Source: Brevibacterium spongiae (GTDB lineage: Bacteria > Actinomycetota > Actinomycetes > Actinomycetales > Brevibacteriaceae). From it: DNA of 64,000 bases. The notes under the pieces are model-generated. The model did no database searches. It saw only the letters and a list, made by a program, of their open reading frames with translations, and was not told where the DNA came from. Below, piece by piece: positions 1 to 8,975 of the stretch. The stretch is from positions 496,001-560,000 of the forward strand of contig NZ_CP093443.1 of NCBI RefSeq assembly GCF_026168515.1, in the 5' to 3' direction. Within the stretch, counting starts at the first letter, position 1, and each line of letters opens with the position of its first letter. A program made the translations under genes and the position numbers.

Positions 1-833
1 TCGGCACCGGGACCGGAAGCTGACTACCAATCTTGCCCTGCGCCGTGAGGTGCAGGCACGATTGGCACTGAACCACAGTCCCGAGCAGATCGCGTCACGA
101 CTGCGCGTGGACTACCCCGATGATCCGGAGATGTGGGTGTCGCACGAAACGATCTACCAGTCCCTGTACGTCCAAGGCCGAGGCGGACTCAAGCGCGAAC
201 TGGTCAAGCATCTGCGTACGGGCCGCAGCCTGCGTAAACCGCGCAGAACCAGTCAGGAGCGGCGGGGACGGATCCCGAACATGGTCAACATCGCCGACCG
301 GCCCAAGGCGGTCGAGGACCGGGCCGTGCCGGGCGACTGGGAAGGCGACCTTATCCTGGGGACAGTCGAATCGGGATCAGCGATCGGGACTCTGGTCGAG
401 CGTGCCACGGGGTTTTCGATGTTGCTGCATCTGCCTGAGTCACACACAGCCAACGCAGTGGCCGAGGCGATGATCGCGAAGATGGCGCAGCTGCCGGCCG
501 AGTTGAAGCGCTCACTGACCTGGGATCAGGGCAGTGAAATGTCTGAACATGTACGCATCGCTGAGGCCACGGGTTTTGATATCTACTTCTGTGACCCGCA
601 TGCGCCTTGGCAGCGGGGAACGAATGAGAACACCAACGGGCTGTATCGGCAGTACTTCCCGAAGAGCACTGACCTCAGCCAGTGGGGGTCGGGTTACCTC
701 GATATGGTCGCTGCTGAGCTCAACGCCCGACCCCGGAAACGGCTGGGCTGGAAGACACCGGCCGAGGCCCTGGCTAAGCTATTGAACGAACACGACGATT
801 CGACAGGTGTTGCAACGATAGCTTGAATCCGCC
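1..833 (+). mobile_element. IS30-family insertion sequence, right part only (left end lies outside the window)
   Basis: The segment matches 36015-36847 wherever it was compared, with a fixed offset of 36014, and the encoded protein is the same. Identity stops after base 833, which sets the right end; the last bases, TTGAATCCGCC, are shared by both copies while the flanks differ. The terminal inverted repeat of the family is seen here as AGGTGTTGCAACGATAGC followed by TTGAATCC. The left end and its target duplication cannot be seen. The element ends 31 bp past the stop of the neighbouring methyltransferase, so it lies just downstream of that gene and does not interrupt it. Confidence 0.93.
2..826 (+). 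CDS. IS30-family transposase, 5'-truncated by the window edge
   Basis: Catalyses transposition of the IS30-type element. The frame is open from base 2 and gives the C-terminal 274 residues of the 405-residue protein seen complete at 35623-36840. The DDE catalytic core is readable: GDWEGDLILG carries the first Asp, LTWDQGSEM the second, and the Glu is in the segment GTNENTNGLYRQYFPK, which is typical of IS30 transposases. The N-terminal helix-turn-helix part lies outside the window. The protein is identical to the matching part of the second copy, so both copies are probably recent. Confidence 0.93.
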   Translation, partial: RHRDRKLTTNLALRREVQARLALNHSPEQIASRLRVDYPDDPEMWVSHETIYQSLYVQGRGGLKRELVKHLRTGRSLRKPRRTSQERRGRIPNMVNIADRPKAVEDRAVPGDWEGDLILGTVESGSAIGTLVERATGFSMLLHLPESHTANAVAEAMIAKMAQLPAELKRSLTWDQGSEMSEHVRIAEATGFDIYFCDPHAPWQRGTNENTNGLYRQYFPKSTDLSQWGSGYLDMVAAELNARPRKRLGWKTPAEALAKLLNEHDDSTGVATIA

Positions 834-864
834 GCTTCAGAACGACGCGGATCGACCAGACAAT

Positions 865-2274
865 TCAGCTGATGGGCGTGGCGGCGGGCCGTTCGCCGTC
901 GGCGACCTCGAGCTGGGCGAACTGCAGTCCGGGGGCGTGGATGTCGGCGGCGCGGCGGATGCGTTCGGCGGTGAGTTCGCTGATCGTCGGGAACGCAGCA
1001 TCGCCGCCCGCCCTGCCGGCCGCGCCGGACCTGCCGGCCACGCCCGCGCCGTCATCTCCGGCACCGGCATCGCCCGCGACCGACCCCGCTCCTGTCACCA
1101 CTGCCTTGGCGTTCTTCGACCGCAGCGGCTCCGGAGTCTGCACGAGCACGAACGACCGCGATCCTGAGTCCCGCTCGTTCGCGGCCATCACAGCCTGCGC
1201 AGTGGTCCCGGACCCGGCGAAGAAATCGAGCACGATCGCCTCGGGGTCGAAGAAGGTCTGCGAGGCCACGAGCGCCTTGACCAGCTCGACCGGCTTCGGA
1301 TAGCTGAACACTCCGCCGAGACCCAGCGGCTCCAGATCGTTCTGCCCGCCGAGCGCCTTGATGATCGAGTACATCTTCGAACTCGCCTTCTCCGCCGGGG
1401 TCACACGCACGACCGCGTGCTTGCCGTCCTCACCCCATGGCCTGAGGATGTACTCGCCCGATGCCAACTTCGCGTCCACCTCGGCGAGTTTCTTCTCCCC
1501 TTTGACGGCGACGATGTCCTCGTACATCAGCCGCCGCTCGGATCCGCGCGCGTACCGGCCGAACCCGGCGCGCAGCACATCGGTCTCGACGAGCATCCGC
1601 TTGCCGTCGATGACCTCGAGCCTCGCCGGTGACTTCTTCTCCGTGAGGAACGGCCCCACCCGGCTCGCATCCCGGGCCCACACGTGCACATAGTCGTGCC
1701 CGCGCACGAACGAGGGCGCATTGCCGCCGCCCTTCGCGCGCTGATGGATGAGCGTGCCCAGCGAATTGTCCTCCCCGAAGATCTCGTGCCCGAGCAGCTG
1801 CGCCCACGCGCTCTCCTTGTCGTCGAGATGGAGGAAGAGCACCCCGTCATCGCGCATGAGTTCGCGGGCCAGCAGCAGCCGCGGCGTCATGAAGGACAGC
1901 CAACTGGCGTGATCGTGCCCGTGATCCTTGTACGTGTGCGCATTTCCCGTGTTGTACGGCGGATCGATGTAGACGACCTTGACCCGCCCGCGATGCGTGG
2001 CCAGCAGCGCCGAGAGCCCGGGCAGATTGTCGCCGATGAGAAGGAGATTCTCGCGCGGATCCGGGGTGTAAGTCGCGCCATTGCCGTCCCGCAGGCGCGG
2101 ATGAGGAGCACCGTCACCGAGGCGGGGTTCCGTTGATGTGATCCCGTCACCGAGGCGGGGCTCCGTTGATGTGATCCCGTCACCGGGATTCGCCGCGGGG
2201 ACGCCGGCGGAGATGAGGCGGCGACCGAGCGCGAAAGCCGTGGCCTTGCCCGGCCAGTCCAAGACCGTCGTCAT
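865..2274 (-). CDS. Site-specific DNA methyltransferase, type III Mod-like (N6-adenine or N4-cytosine), orphan
   Basis: Predicted S-adenosylmethionine-dependent DNA amino-methyltransferase of 469 residues. The catalytic motif IV DPPYNTG lies near residue 104, with the context VKVVYIDPPYNTG. The SAM-binding motif I DFFAGSGTTAQ lies near residue 355. Motif IV before motif I is the beta-class order used by type III Mod subunits and similar enzymes. No restriction (Res) gene is adjacent: upstream is a divergent oxidase 37 bp away, and downstream an IS30 element starts 31 bp past the stop. The N-terminus holds two exact 11-residue repeats (GDGITSTEPRL), and the C-terminal region after residue 390 is Ala/Gly-rich with no recognised domain. 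It may be an orphan epigenetic methylase, or a remnant of a restriction system that lost its partner. Target specificity cannot be read from the sequence. Confidence 0.85.
   Translation of the reverse strand: MTTVLDWPGKATAFALGRRLISAGVPAANPGDGITSTEPRLGDGITSTEPRLGDGAPHPRLRDGNGATYTPDPRENLLLIGDNLPGLSALLATHRGRVKVVYIDPPYNTGNAHTYKDHGHDHASWLSFMTPRLLLARELMRDDGVLFLHLDDKESAWAQLLGHEIFGEDNSLGTLIHQRAKGGGNAPSFVRGHDYVHVWARDASRVGPFLTEKKSPARLEVIDGKRMLVETDVLRAGFGRYARGSERRLMYEDIVAVKGEKKLAEVDAKLASGEYILRPWGEDGKHAVVRVTPAEKASSKMYSIIKALGGQNDLEPLGLGGVFSYPKPVELVKALVASQTFFDPEAIVLDFFAGSGTTAQAVMAANERDSGSRSFVLVQTPEPLRSKNAKAVVTGAGSVAGDAGAGDDGAGVAGRSGAAGRAGGDAAFPTISELTAERIRRAADIHAPGLQFAQLEVADGERPAATPIS
2112..2185 (-). repeat. 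33-bp tandem repeat inside the methyltransferase gene
   Basis: Two 33-bp units (2112-2144 and 2145-2177) differ at one base and are followed by the first 8 bp of a third. Read on the minus strand each unit encodes GDGITSTEPRL. The unit contains CCGAGGCGG, the core of the short motif that recurs across the window. Confidence 0.9.
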
Positions 2275-2311
2275 CCTTCTCCTTCACCCCGAACGGTGCC
2301 AAGATTGCTGT

Positions 2312-3937
2312 ATGAGTATTTCACGAGTGGCCATCGTCGGTGCCGGCATCCTCGGCGCCGCCGCCGCCTGCGAAGTCGCCAAGCGGTTCCCCGACGCCGA
2401 GATCACCGTCTTCGACAAAGCCGAGTCCGTCGCTGCACATCAGAGCGGTCACACCCCCGGAATCGTCGACTCCGGACTCGACCAGAAGCCCGGCTCAGCG
2501 GAGGCGAAACTCACCCGACGAGGTCTCGAGCTGCTCATTCCCTATATGGCTGAGGCAGGAGTTCCCTACCGGGAATGCGGGCAGCTGCTCATCGCCCAGA
2601 ACACCGATGAGGCCGAGCGCCTCGAAGAGATCTTCGCCCGCGCCAAAGACAATGAGGTTCCAGGCGCCAGACTGCTCGAGCGTCACGAGATCGGAGCCGT
2701 CGAGCCAGCTGTCAGAGGAGTCCTCGGGCTCTTCTCACCCCATGCAGCCATCGCCGACTTCTCGGCGCTCACCGCAGCGCTCGCCTCCGATGTGCGCGCC
2801 GCCGGAGGGACATTCCGCTTCGGAACCGAGGTCACCGGATTCGACACCATGAGCAGCGAAGTCCGACTGCGCGGGCGCCCGGTTCCGGCAGATGACTCGC
2901 CGACGGGGGACGGGGTCGCAGCCGGAGAATCAGACGAGGACGACCGTGGTGCGAACACGGCCGGCGAACGGGGCGGGTCGGGTAAGGATGCCGTCGATGA
3001 CCGAGGCGGCCGCGACGACCAGGTCCACGACCGCGACCAACGCGACGAACAGGTCCATGACCGTCCGCGCACCTATCGCGGAGACGAGGGCCGCGAACCC
3101 GTCATCGGCATTGCAGACGAGCTGCGCGATCGCTTCGGACAGCAGGATTGGTTCAAGCAGGCCGAATCGACTCTCGGCGAGTGGACGCAGAAGGTCTCCG
3201 ACGCGTGGGCGAATCGCGACGGCTCGCGCATCGGCGACTCTGGTTCACGCACCGGTGACGCTCCCGGCGGCAGGTCGCGCAGCGAAGCGCCAGCCGAGGA
3301 AGTGCTCGGCACCTTCGACATCGTCATCGTCTGCGCCGGTCTCCAGGCCGATCGCCTCGCGGTCTCTGCGGGACTCGATGCCGAACCGAGGATCGTGCCC
3401 TTCACCAGCGACTTCTACCGAAGCCCGGCCACCGACACCGAGGTGGTCCGCGGCATCATCGGGTCCGTTCCCGACCTGCAGGCCCCGTTCACCGAAACCT
3501 CGATCGTCCGGGGACTCGACGACGGACTCATCCTCGGACCGAACACCTTCGTCGCTCTCGGCCGTGAAGCCTACGACCGGCACGGATTCGACCTCGCCGA
3601 CATCACCTCGACTGCCCGGTCCAAGGGGTTCTGGAAGTTCGCCGCGCAGACTGCGAAGACAGCGGCCCGCGGAGTGAAGCCCATGGTGAGCAAAACCGCC
3701 TTCGTCGACGGAATCCGCCGCTTCGTCCCCGAACTCGACCCGAACGCCGTAGCGCCCGGGACCCGCGGAGTCCGAGCTCAGGCGATGACCGCCGAAGGCG
3801 AACTCATCGACGAGCTCACGATGACCAGGCGCGGCAGGCTGACCGTGGTCAGGTCCGTGCCGAGATGGGCGGCCACCTCGGCGCTGGCGATTGCCGAAAC
3901 GATCGTCGATCGGGCCTTCGAGAACTCGGCCCGCTGA
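2312..3937 (+). CDS. FAD-dependent oxidoreductase, L-2-hydroxyglutarate oxidase (LhgO)-like, with a large internal insert
   Basis: DAO-family flavoenzyme, probably oxidising L-2-hydroxyglutarate or a related 2-hydroxy acid to the 2-oxo acid. Residues 1-30 form the dinucleotide-binding fold (VAIVGAGILGAAAA), followed by VFDKAESVAAHQSGHTPGIV, the N-terminal signature of LhgO. The later FAD-side segment DIVIVCAGLQAD sits near residue 336, and the C-terminus carries RRFVPELDP and GVRAQAM. LhgO proteins are usually near 400 residues; this one is 541 because of about 145 extra residues (about 190-334) rich in Asp, Arg and Gly. ATG 2312 starts directly at the nucleotide-binding fold. The upstream open frame overlaps the divergent methyltransferase and looks non-coding. 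No good Shine-Dalgarno site is visible, so a leaderless mRNA is possible. Substrate is inferred from family. Confidence 0.8.
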   Translation: MSISRVAIVGAGILGAAAACEVAKRFPDAEITVFDKAESVAAHQSGHTPGIVDSGLDQKPGSAEAKLTRRGLELLIPYMAEAGVPYRECGQLLIAQNTDEAERLEEIFARAKDNEVPGARLLERHEIGAVEPAVRGVLGLFSPHAAIADFSALTAALASDVRAAGGTFRFGTEVTGFDTMSSEVRLRGRPVPADDSPTGDGVAAGESDEDDRGANTAGERGGSGKDAVDDRGGRDDQVHDRDQRDEQVHDRPRTYRGDEGREPVIGIADELRDRFGQQDWFKQAESTLGEWTQKVSDAWANRDGSRIGDSGSRTGDAPGGRSRSEAPAEEVLGTFDIVIVCAGLQADRLAVSAGLDAEPRIVPFTSDFYRSPATDTEVVRGIIGSVPDLQAPFTETSIVRGLDDGLILGPNTFVALGREAYDRHGFDLADITSTARSKGFWKFAAQTAKTAARGVKPMVSKTAFVDGIRRFVPELDPNAVAPGTRGVRAQAMTAEGELIDELTMTRRGRLTVVRSVPRWAATSALAIAETIVDRAFENSAR

Positions 3938-4024
3938 GATCTCCTCGCCGGCGATCCGTGTCGCGCTGACGCTCCCAACTGACCTGCACCGCCGCTCTGG
4001 GACGCAGACAGCTCCTATGGTAAT

Positions 4025-4043
4025 TTAGCTTAGGCTAACCAAG
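4025..4043 (+). promoter_or_regulatory. Iron box (DtxR/IdeR/DmdR-type operator)
   Basis: The 19-mer TTAGCTTAGGCTAACCAAG matches the actinobacterial iron-box consensus TTAGGTTAGGCTAACCTAA at 16 of 19 positions, including the complete central TTAGGCTAACC. It ends 2 bp before the ATG of the next gene. It would therefore overlap the promoter -10 region or transcript start and block transcription when iron is plentiful. The regulator gene is not in the window. Confidence 0.82.
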
Positions 4044-4045
4044 CT

Positions 4046-4372
4046 ATGAGCGAAAGTGACGATGCCTGTGCCCGCGATTCGACCCGCCTCCACGTCGACG
4101 TCTCCGATGCGGACGCTGCTCTGTCCGTGGGCGTGGTCCCCGTGGCGATGACCGAAGCTCCGGTCGAGCCCGTGATGCCGTGGGCGGAGGAGACGATCGA
4201 TGAGTTCGGCGGCGACGATCCGGAGCTTTTCCACTGGTCGACCGAGGACACGATCCCATTCGAGGAGAATACCCCTGACAGCTGGCAGTCACAGGCCGAA
4301 TGGGTCTCGACCGTTCTCGACGCGAAGGACCAGGGCGACAAGGCGATCGACACTGCGGCGGTCGGATCATGA
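4046..4372 (+). CDS. Small acidic protein, iron-regulated, coupled to the siderophore esterase
   Basis: A 108-residue acidic protein of unrecognised family, with many Asp/Glu and several Trp residues (MPWAEETIDEF, FHWSTEDTIPFEE, SQAEWVSTVL) and no signal peptide or membrane segment. The ATG lies 2 bp behind an iron box. The stop overlaps the start of the next gene in ATGA, so translation is probably coupled with the Fes-like esterase. The context points to a role in siderophore iron release or use, perhaps as an esterase partner, but this is inference only. The function is unknown. Confidence 0.7.
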   Translation: MSESDDACARDSTRLHVDVSDADAALSVGVVPVAMTEAPVEPVMPWAEETIDEFGGDDPELFHWSTEDTIPFEENTPDSWQSQAEWVSTVLDAKDQGDKAIDTAAVGS

Positions 4373-5655
4373 CCGGAACCAGTGCAGCCAGTTCTTCGGC
4401 GGAGCAGACCGGTTCGACTTCTGCCCTGTGCACGTGGACCGAAAACGGTCGTGACGAGAGTTGGTTGCTGCAGGTGGATCTGCCGGCCTCATCCATCCCC
4501 GCCGAGGCGGCTCCCGGTGACGAGCAGGAGATCTTCGTCGACCTCAACGGCGTCACCGACCGACGGAATGTGCTGGGCGGAATCATGACCCGGCACTCTG
4601 CCCGGGACGAGGGCGGCGACAGTGTCGACGGTGCCGACGCGACGAGGTATTCGATCGAGCTGCCGGTTCCGCGAGGGTATCGCGGGGCGCTTCGCTTCCT
4701 GCCCGTGCCGCGAGGACTCCAAGATGCCGACCGTCCGACCTGGCTCGATGTCCTCGAACGGGGATTCGTGCCCGTTGGTGATCACGGCCTGCGCACGGTC
4801 ACGGACATGCGCAGGAAACAGGTCCTCGAGCTCGCCGCTCCCGACGCCCGACCCCTGATCTGGACCGGTGGGGACCGGCCGGCGACCGGCTCCCGCAGCG
4901 GGGCAGGCGAAGGTCTGTCCGACGTCGACGAACAGGTCATCACCCTCGGTTCCGCGCCGAGGCGGATCTGGACCCACCGACCGCAGCGAGGTCCCGCCTC
5001 GGCGCCGGTGCTCGTCGTCTTCGATGGGGAGCGGTTCATCCGCGGGGGACTGCTCGCCGCGATCGACGAACTGGTGTCCCCGCCGTCAGCGGTCATCGCC
5101 ATCGACCATGCACCCGTCGGGAACGACGGCCCCGACGAGGACGCGGCCGTCGGTCAGCGCGCCGACGACCTCGTGATGAATCCGCGGTTCTGTGACGACG
5201 TGCTCGCGCTCGTTCGTCAGACGGCCCCGGAGGTCTCTGCCCGGACGATCGTCGCGGGTGCCTCGTACGGCGGACTGGCTGCGGCGTTCTTCTCGCTGCG
5301 GCATCCGAAGGAGTTCCGCGGGATCTGCCTCTCGCCGTCGTTCTGGGAAACCGACGACCAGGGGCGCAGGATCTGGGATCTCACGCCGAGCACCACCGAC
5401 GATGATCCGGGCAGACTCGCAGGGGCGCCGGAGTCTCGGACGCTGGAAACCCGGACGGCGACCGCCGACCGTCCGACATTCTGTGTCGACCACGGGATTC
5501 TGGAGACGGCCATTGCGGACTCTGTCGCCGAGGCGACCGGAGAGTTCGCTGCTCGCGGCATCGACTTCGCACCTCGCCCTTTTGTCGGCGGACACGAATA
5601 TCTGTGGTGGCGCGAACTCATGCTCGTCCGCCTCGCCGAAGTCCTTGCGGAATAA
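4369..5655 (+). CDS. Fes-like siderophore (catecholate ester) esterase
   Basis: Alpha/beta-hydrolase of 428 residues of the enterochelin-esterase family, expected to hydrolyse an imported ferric-siderophore in the cytoplasm and free the iron. Residues about 1-160 fit the N-terminal Fes-type domain (WTENGRDESWLLQVDL, VDLNGVTDR, RYSIELPVPRGYRGALRF). The C-terminal hydrolase contains PVLVVFDGERFIRGG, the nucleophile elbow GASYGG, and a terminal FVGGHEYLWWRE that supplies the catalytic His. ATG 4369 overlaps the preceding stop in ATGA, forming a two-gene iron-box operon. A matching catecholate-type importer lies at 21.3-25.3 kb. The exact siderophore is not known. Confidence 0.85.
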   Translation: MTGTSAASSSAEQTGSTSALCTWTENGRDESWLLQVDLPASSIPAEAAPGDEQEIFVDLNGVTDRRNVLGGIMTRHSARDEGGDSVDGADATRYSIELPVPRGYRGALRFLPVPRGLQDADRPTWLDVLERGFVPVGDHGLRTVTDMRRKQVLELAAPDARPLIWTGGDRPATGSRSGAGEGLSDVDEQVITLGSAPRRIWTHRPQRGPASAPVLVVFDGERFIRGGLLAAIDELVSPPSAVIAIDHAPVGNDGPDEDAAVGQRADDLVMNPRFCDDVLALVRQTAPEVSARTIVAGASYGGLAAAFFSLRHPKEFRGICLSPSFWETDDQGRRIWDLTPSTTDDDPGRLAGAPESRTLETRTATADRPTFCVDHGILETAIADSVAEATGEFAARGIDFAPRPFVGGHEYLWWRELMLVRLAEVLAE

Positions 5656-5701
5656 CCCAACGCTCGTCAGACCTGGTCACGGGGGACCCGACGTGGGGGA
5701 G

Positions 5702-5715
5702 CCGCCTCGGCGAGG
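5702..5715 (-). repeat. Copy of the 14-mer CCTCGCCGAGGCGG (intergenic)
   Basis: An exact copy, read on the minus strand, in the space between the convergent esterase and ramB genes. Its half CCTCG-N-CGAGG is a near-palindrome. See the finding on this motif for the other copies. Confidence 0.75.
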
Positions 5716-5745
5716 GATTGATGCACCGGTGATCGGTGCCGTCGA

Positions 5746-7230
5746 TCAACCGGAGTGGCGTTCGAGGAATTCGTAGACCTCGGTGTCGTCGACGCCGGGC
5801 ACTGCGCCGGGCGGGACGGCGGCCAGCAGGGAGGCGTGCATGCGCGCCGACGGCAGCGCCTGGTCCTCCCATTTCTCCGCGAGGTCTTCGGGTGCCTGCC
5901 GGCAGCACGAGGGGTCCGGGCATTCGGACTTCGAGCGGATCGGCGATTCCCGGCCTTCGAACCAGCGGACGTGGGCGAACGGGACGCCGACGCTGATGGC
6001 GTAGTCACCGCCGGGCAGGACGCGTGCGGTGCACCAGAACGAGCCGTGCGGGGTGTCGGTGTACTGGTAGTAGGGGCTGAAGCGGTCGGCGACGCGGAAG
6101 ACCGTGCGGGAGGTGAAGCGCTTGCAGGCGAACTGGCCCTCGATCGCGCCGAGCGGGTCGGTGGGGAACGGCAGGCCGTCGTTCGAGTACGCCTTGTGGA
6201 TCGTGCCCGAGTTGTGGACCTTCATGAAGTGGACGGGCAGGCCCAGATGCTCGGTGGCGAGGTTTGTGAACCGGTGGGCGGCCATCTCGTAGCCGACGCC
6301 GAACATATCGCGCAGATGCTCGACCGAGAGCACCCGCTTCCTCTTCTCCTCCTCGAGCATCGGCACGGCTGCCGACTCGGGCAGCAGGATCGCCGCGGCC
6401 AAGTAGTTCGCCTCCACGCGCTGCTCGAGGAACTCGTGGAAGTCCTTCGGGGAGTCATAGCCGAGCACGTGCGGGGCCAGACTCATGAGCAGATGGGAGC
6501 GCGGATCGAAGGCGGCATCGGCATTGGGCAGATAGAGCCGCTTGTTCGCGGTGTCCGAGATCGACCGGGTCGACTCGGGCAGGTCCGAGACGTAGTGGAG
6601 GCTGAAGCCGAGCTTCTCCGCGATGAGCGCCGTCTGCCGCTGGGAGACCGTGCCCGATTCGTAGCCGACGAGGTCGAGCAGCTCGGCGGCGGTGGCCTCG
6701 AGATCGGCGAAGTAGTTGTTCTTCTCCTTCATCCGATCCCGCAGCTCCCGGTTCGCCCGCCTCGCTTCCTCGGGAGTCGCCGCGCGGCGTTCGAGGACCT
6801 CCCCGAGCTGCCGCTGCAGACCGACGATCGCCTCGAGCGCATCGGCAGGCAGAGATTTGATCCGCACCTGCGGCAGCCCCAGGGACGAGTACATGGGCGA
6901 GGCCTGATTGCGTTCGGCCTCGAGCTCGAGAGCCTGGCGCTCATCGATCGGGGCCGGGTCGATGAGGTCGGCGACATCGGTCTTCAGCGCTTTCGCGATG
7001 GTCGCCAGGAGCGTGACAGAAGTTTCTCGCTTGCCGTTCTCGATCGTCGAGATCTGCGAGGCTGCACGCCCCACTTCCTGCCCCAGCTCGTGCAGGGTCA
7101 ATCCGCGCTGCTTGCGAAAAAAGCGAATTCTTCTGCCGATGCTCAAGGGATCGGTCTGCTGCTCATCGTCCTCGAGTTCCGCTCCGATGCTGACCAAGGC
7201 GGCTCCAATCGTTTCTGTGTGCCAGTTCAC
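5746..7230 (-). CDS. ramB: RamB-type transcriptional regulator of acetate/glyoxylate metabolism
   Basis: A 494-residue XRE-type regulator. Residues about 28-85 form the helix-turn-helix (SIGRRIRFFRKQRGLTLHEL, SQISTIENGKRETS). The middle resembles the IrrE/ImmA-like domain of the family (HEFLEQRVEANYLAAAILLP, MAAHRFTNLATEHLG). The C-terminus is the short-chain fatty-acid-regulator domain with a Cys cluster (CPDPSCCRQ). In Corynebacterium RamB represses or tunes acetate and glyoxylate-cycle genes. Here the gene is divergent from aceA with a 148-bp shared upstream region, which fits that role. The start is a GTG at 7230; a slightly later start would not affect the domains. Confidence 0.9.
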   Translation of the reverse strand: MNWHTETIGAALVSIGAELEDDEQQTDPLSIGRRIRFFRKQRGLTLHELGQEVGRAASQISTIENGKRETSVTLLATIAKALKTDVADLIDPAPIDERQALELEAERNQASPMYSSLGLPQVRIKSLPADALEAIVGLQRQLGEVLERRAATPEEARRANRELRDRMKEKNNYFADLEATAAELLDLVGYESGTVSQRQTALIAEKLGFSLHYVSDLPESTRSISDTANKRLYLPNADAAFDPRSHLLMSLAPHVLGYDSPKDFHEFLEQRVEANYLAAAILLPESAAVPMLEEEKRKRVLSVEHLRDMFGVGYEMAAHRFTNLATEHLGLPVHFMKVHNSGTIHKAYSNDGLPFPTDPLGAIEGQFACKRFTSRTVFRVADRFSPYYQYTDTPHGSFWCTARVLPGGDYAISVGVPFAHVRWFEGRESPIRSKSECPDPSCCRQAPEDLAEKWEDQALPSARMHASLLAAVPPGAVPGVDDTEVYEFLERHSG

Positions 7231-7378
7231 ATGCGTTCGAATCAGTATGACAGAACGTCGAAATTTCTGAAACCGGAAATATCGCGATTATTCATTCGGA
7301 AATTCTCTATCGAACCTCTTGCAGCCCCCTCAGACTGGATACATCAACAACCCCGAACGAACGAGAAAGTGAAGGAAC
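7231..7378. promoter_or_regulatory. Divergent ramB/aceA control region
   Basis: This AT-richer spacer between ramB and aceA contains the palindrome GAAATTTC at 7260-7267 and two CGGAAAT words (7274-7280 and 7296-7302 region) in the same orientation. They are candidate regulator sites but do not match a consensus I can state with certainty. aceA has a clear ribosome site, GAAGGAA, just before its ATG. Confidence 0.45.
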
Positions 7379-8689
<1,311 letters not shown>

Positions 8690-8768
8690 GTTCGACCGGC
8701 TCCGCGGAGCCCCGCCCGCCCGGGCTGCACGGCCCGGGTGCGGCACCGGCCATCGGCCGCTAGGAACT

Positions 8769-8819
8769 CGGCGCGGATCGGCAATGTTTTCACGGGGTTT
8801 GCATTGTCGATCCGCGCCG
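8769..8819 (+). other. Long hairpin between aceA and aceB
   Basis: A 12-bp perfect stem, CGGCGCGGATCG (8769-8780) against CGATCCGCGCCG (8808-8819), extends after one mismatch by CAATG/CATTG. There is no T-run. It could attenuate transcription from aceA into aceB or stabilise the aceA mRNA 3' end. The loop side contains GGGTTTGCATT, somewhat like RamB-type sites, so protein binding is also possible. Confidence 0.7.
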
Positions 8820-8877
8820 TTGCACCACAGTCGAATCTCAACCCCGCCACGATCCCACCGGAACGCTCACGATAGAG

Positions 8878-8891
8878 CCGCCTCGGCGAGG
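8878..8891 (-). repeat. Copy of the 14-mer CCTCGCCGAGGCGG (aceA-aceB spacer)
   Basis: An exact minus-strand copy about 85 bp before the aceB start. Confidence 0.75.
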
Positions 8892-8975
8892 ATCCTCGAC
8901 AGCACCGCTTTCACAGAACCGATGACTCCCGGCAGCACTGACCGGCAGCACACTACGACGGGTGAGGAGAAGCCC

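Noticed and set aside
2138..2311. Longer start of the LhgO-like gene
   Set aside because: It overlaps the divergent methyltransferase gene and its repeat; the nucleotide-binding fold begins at 2312.
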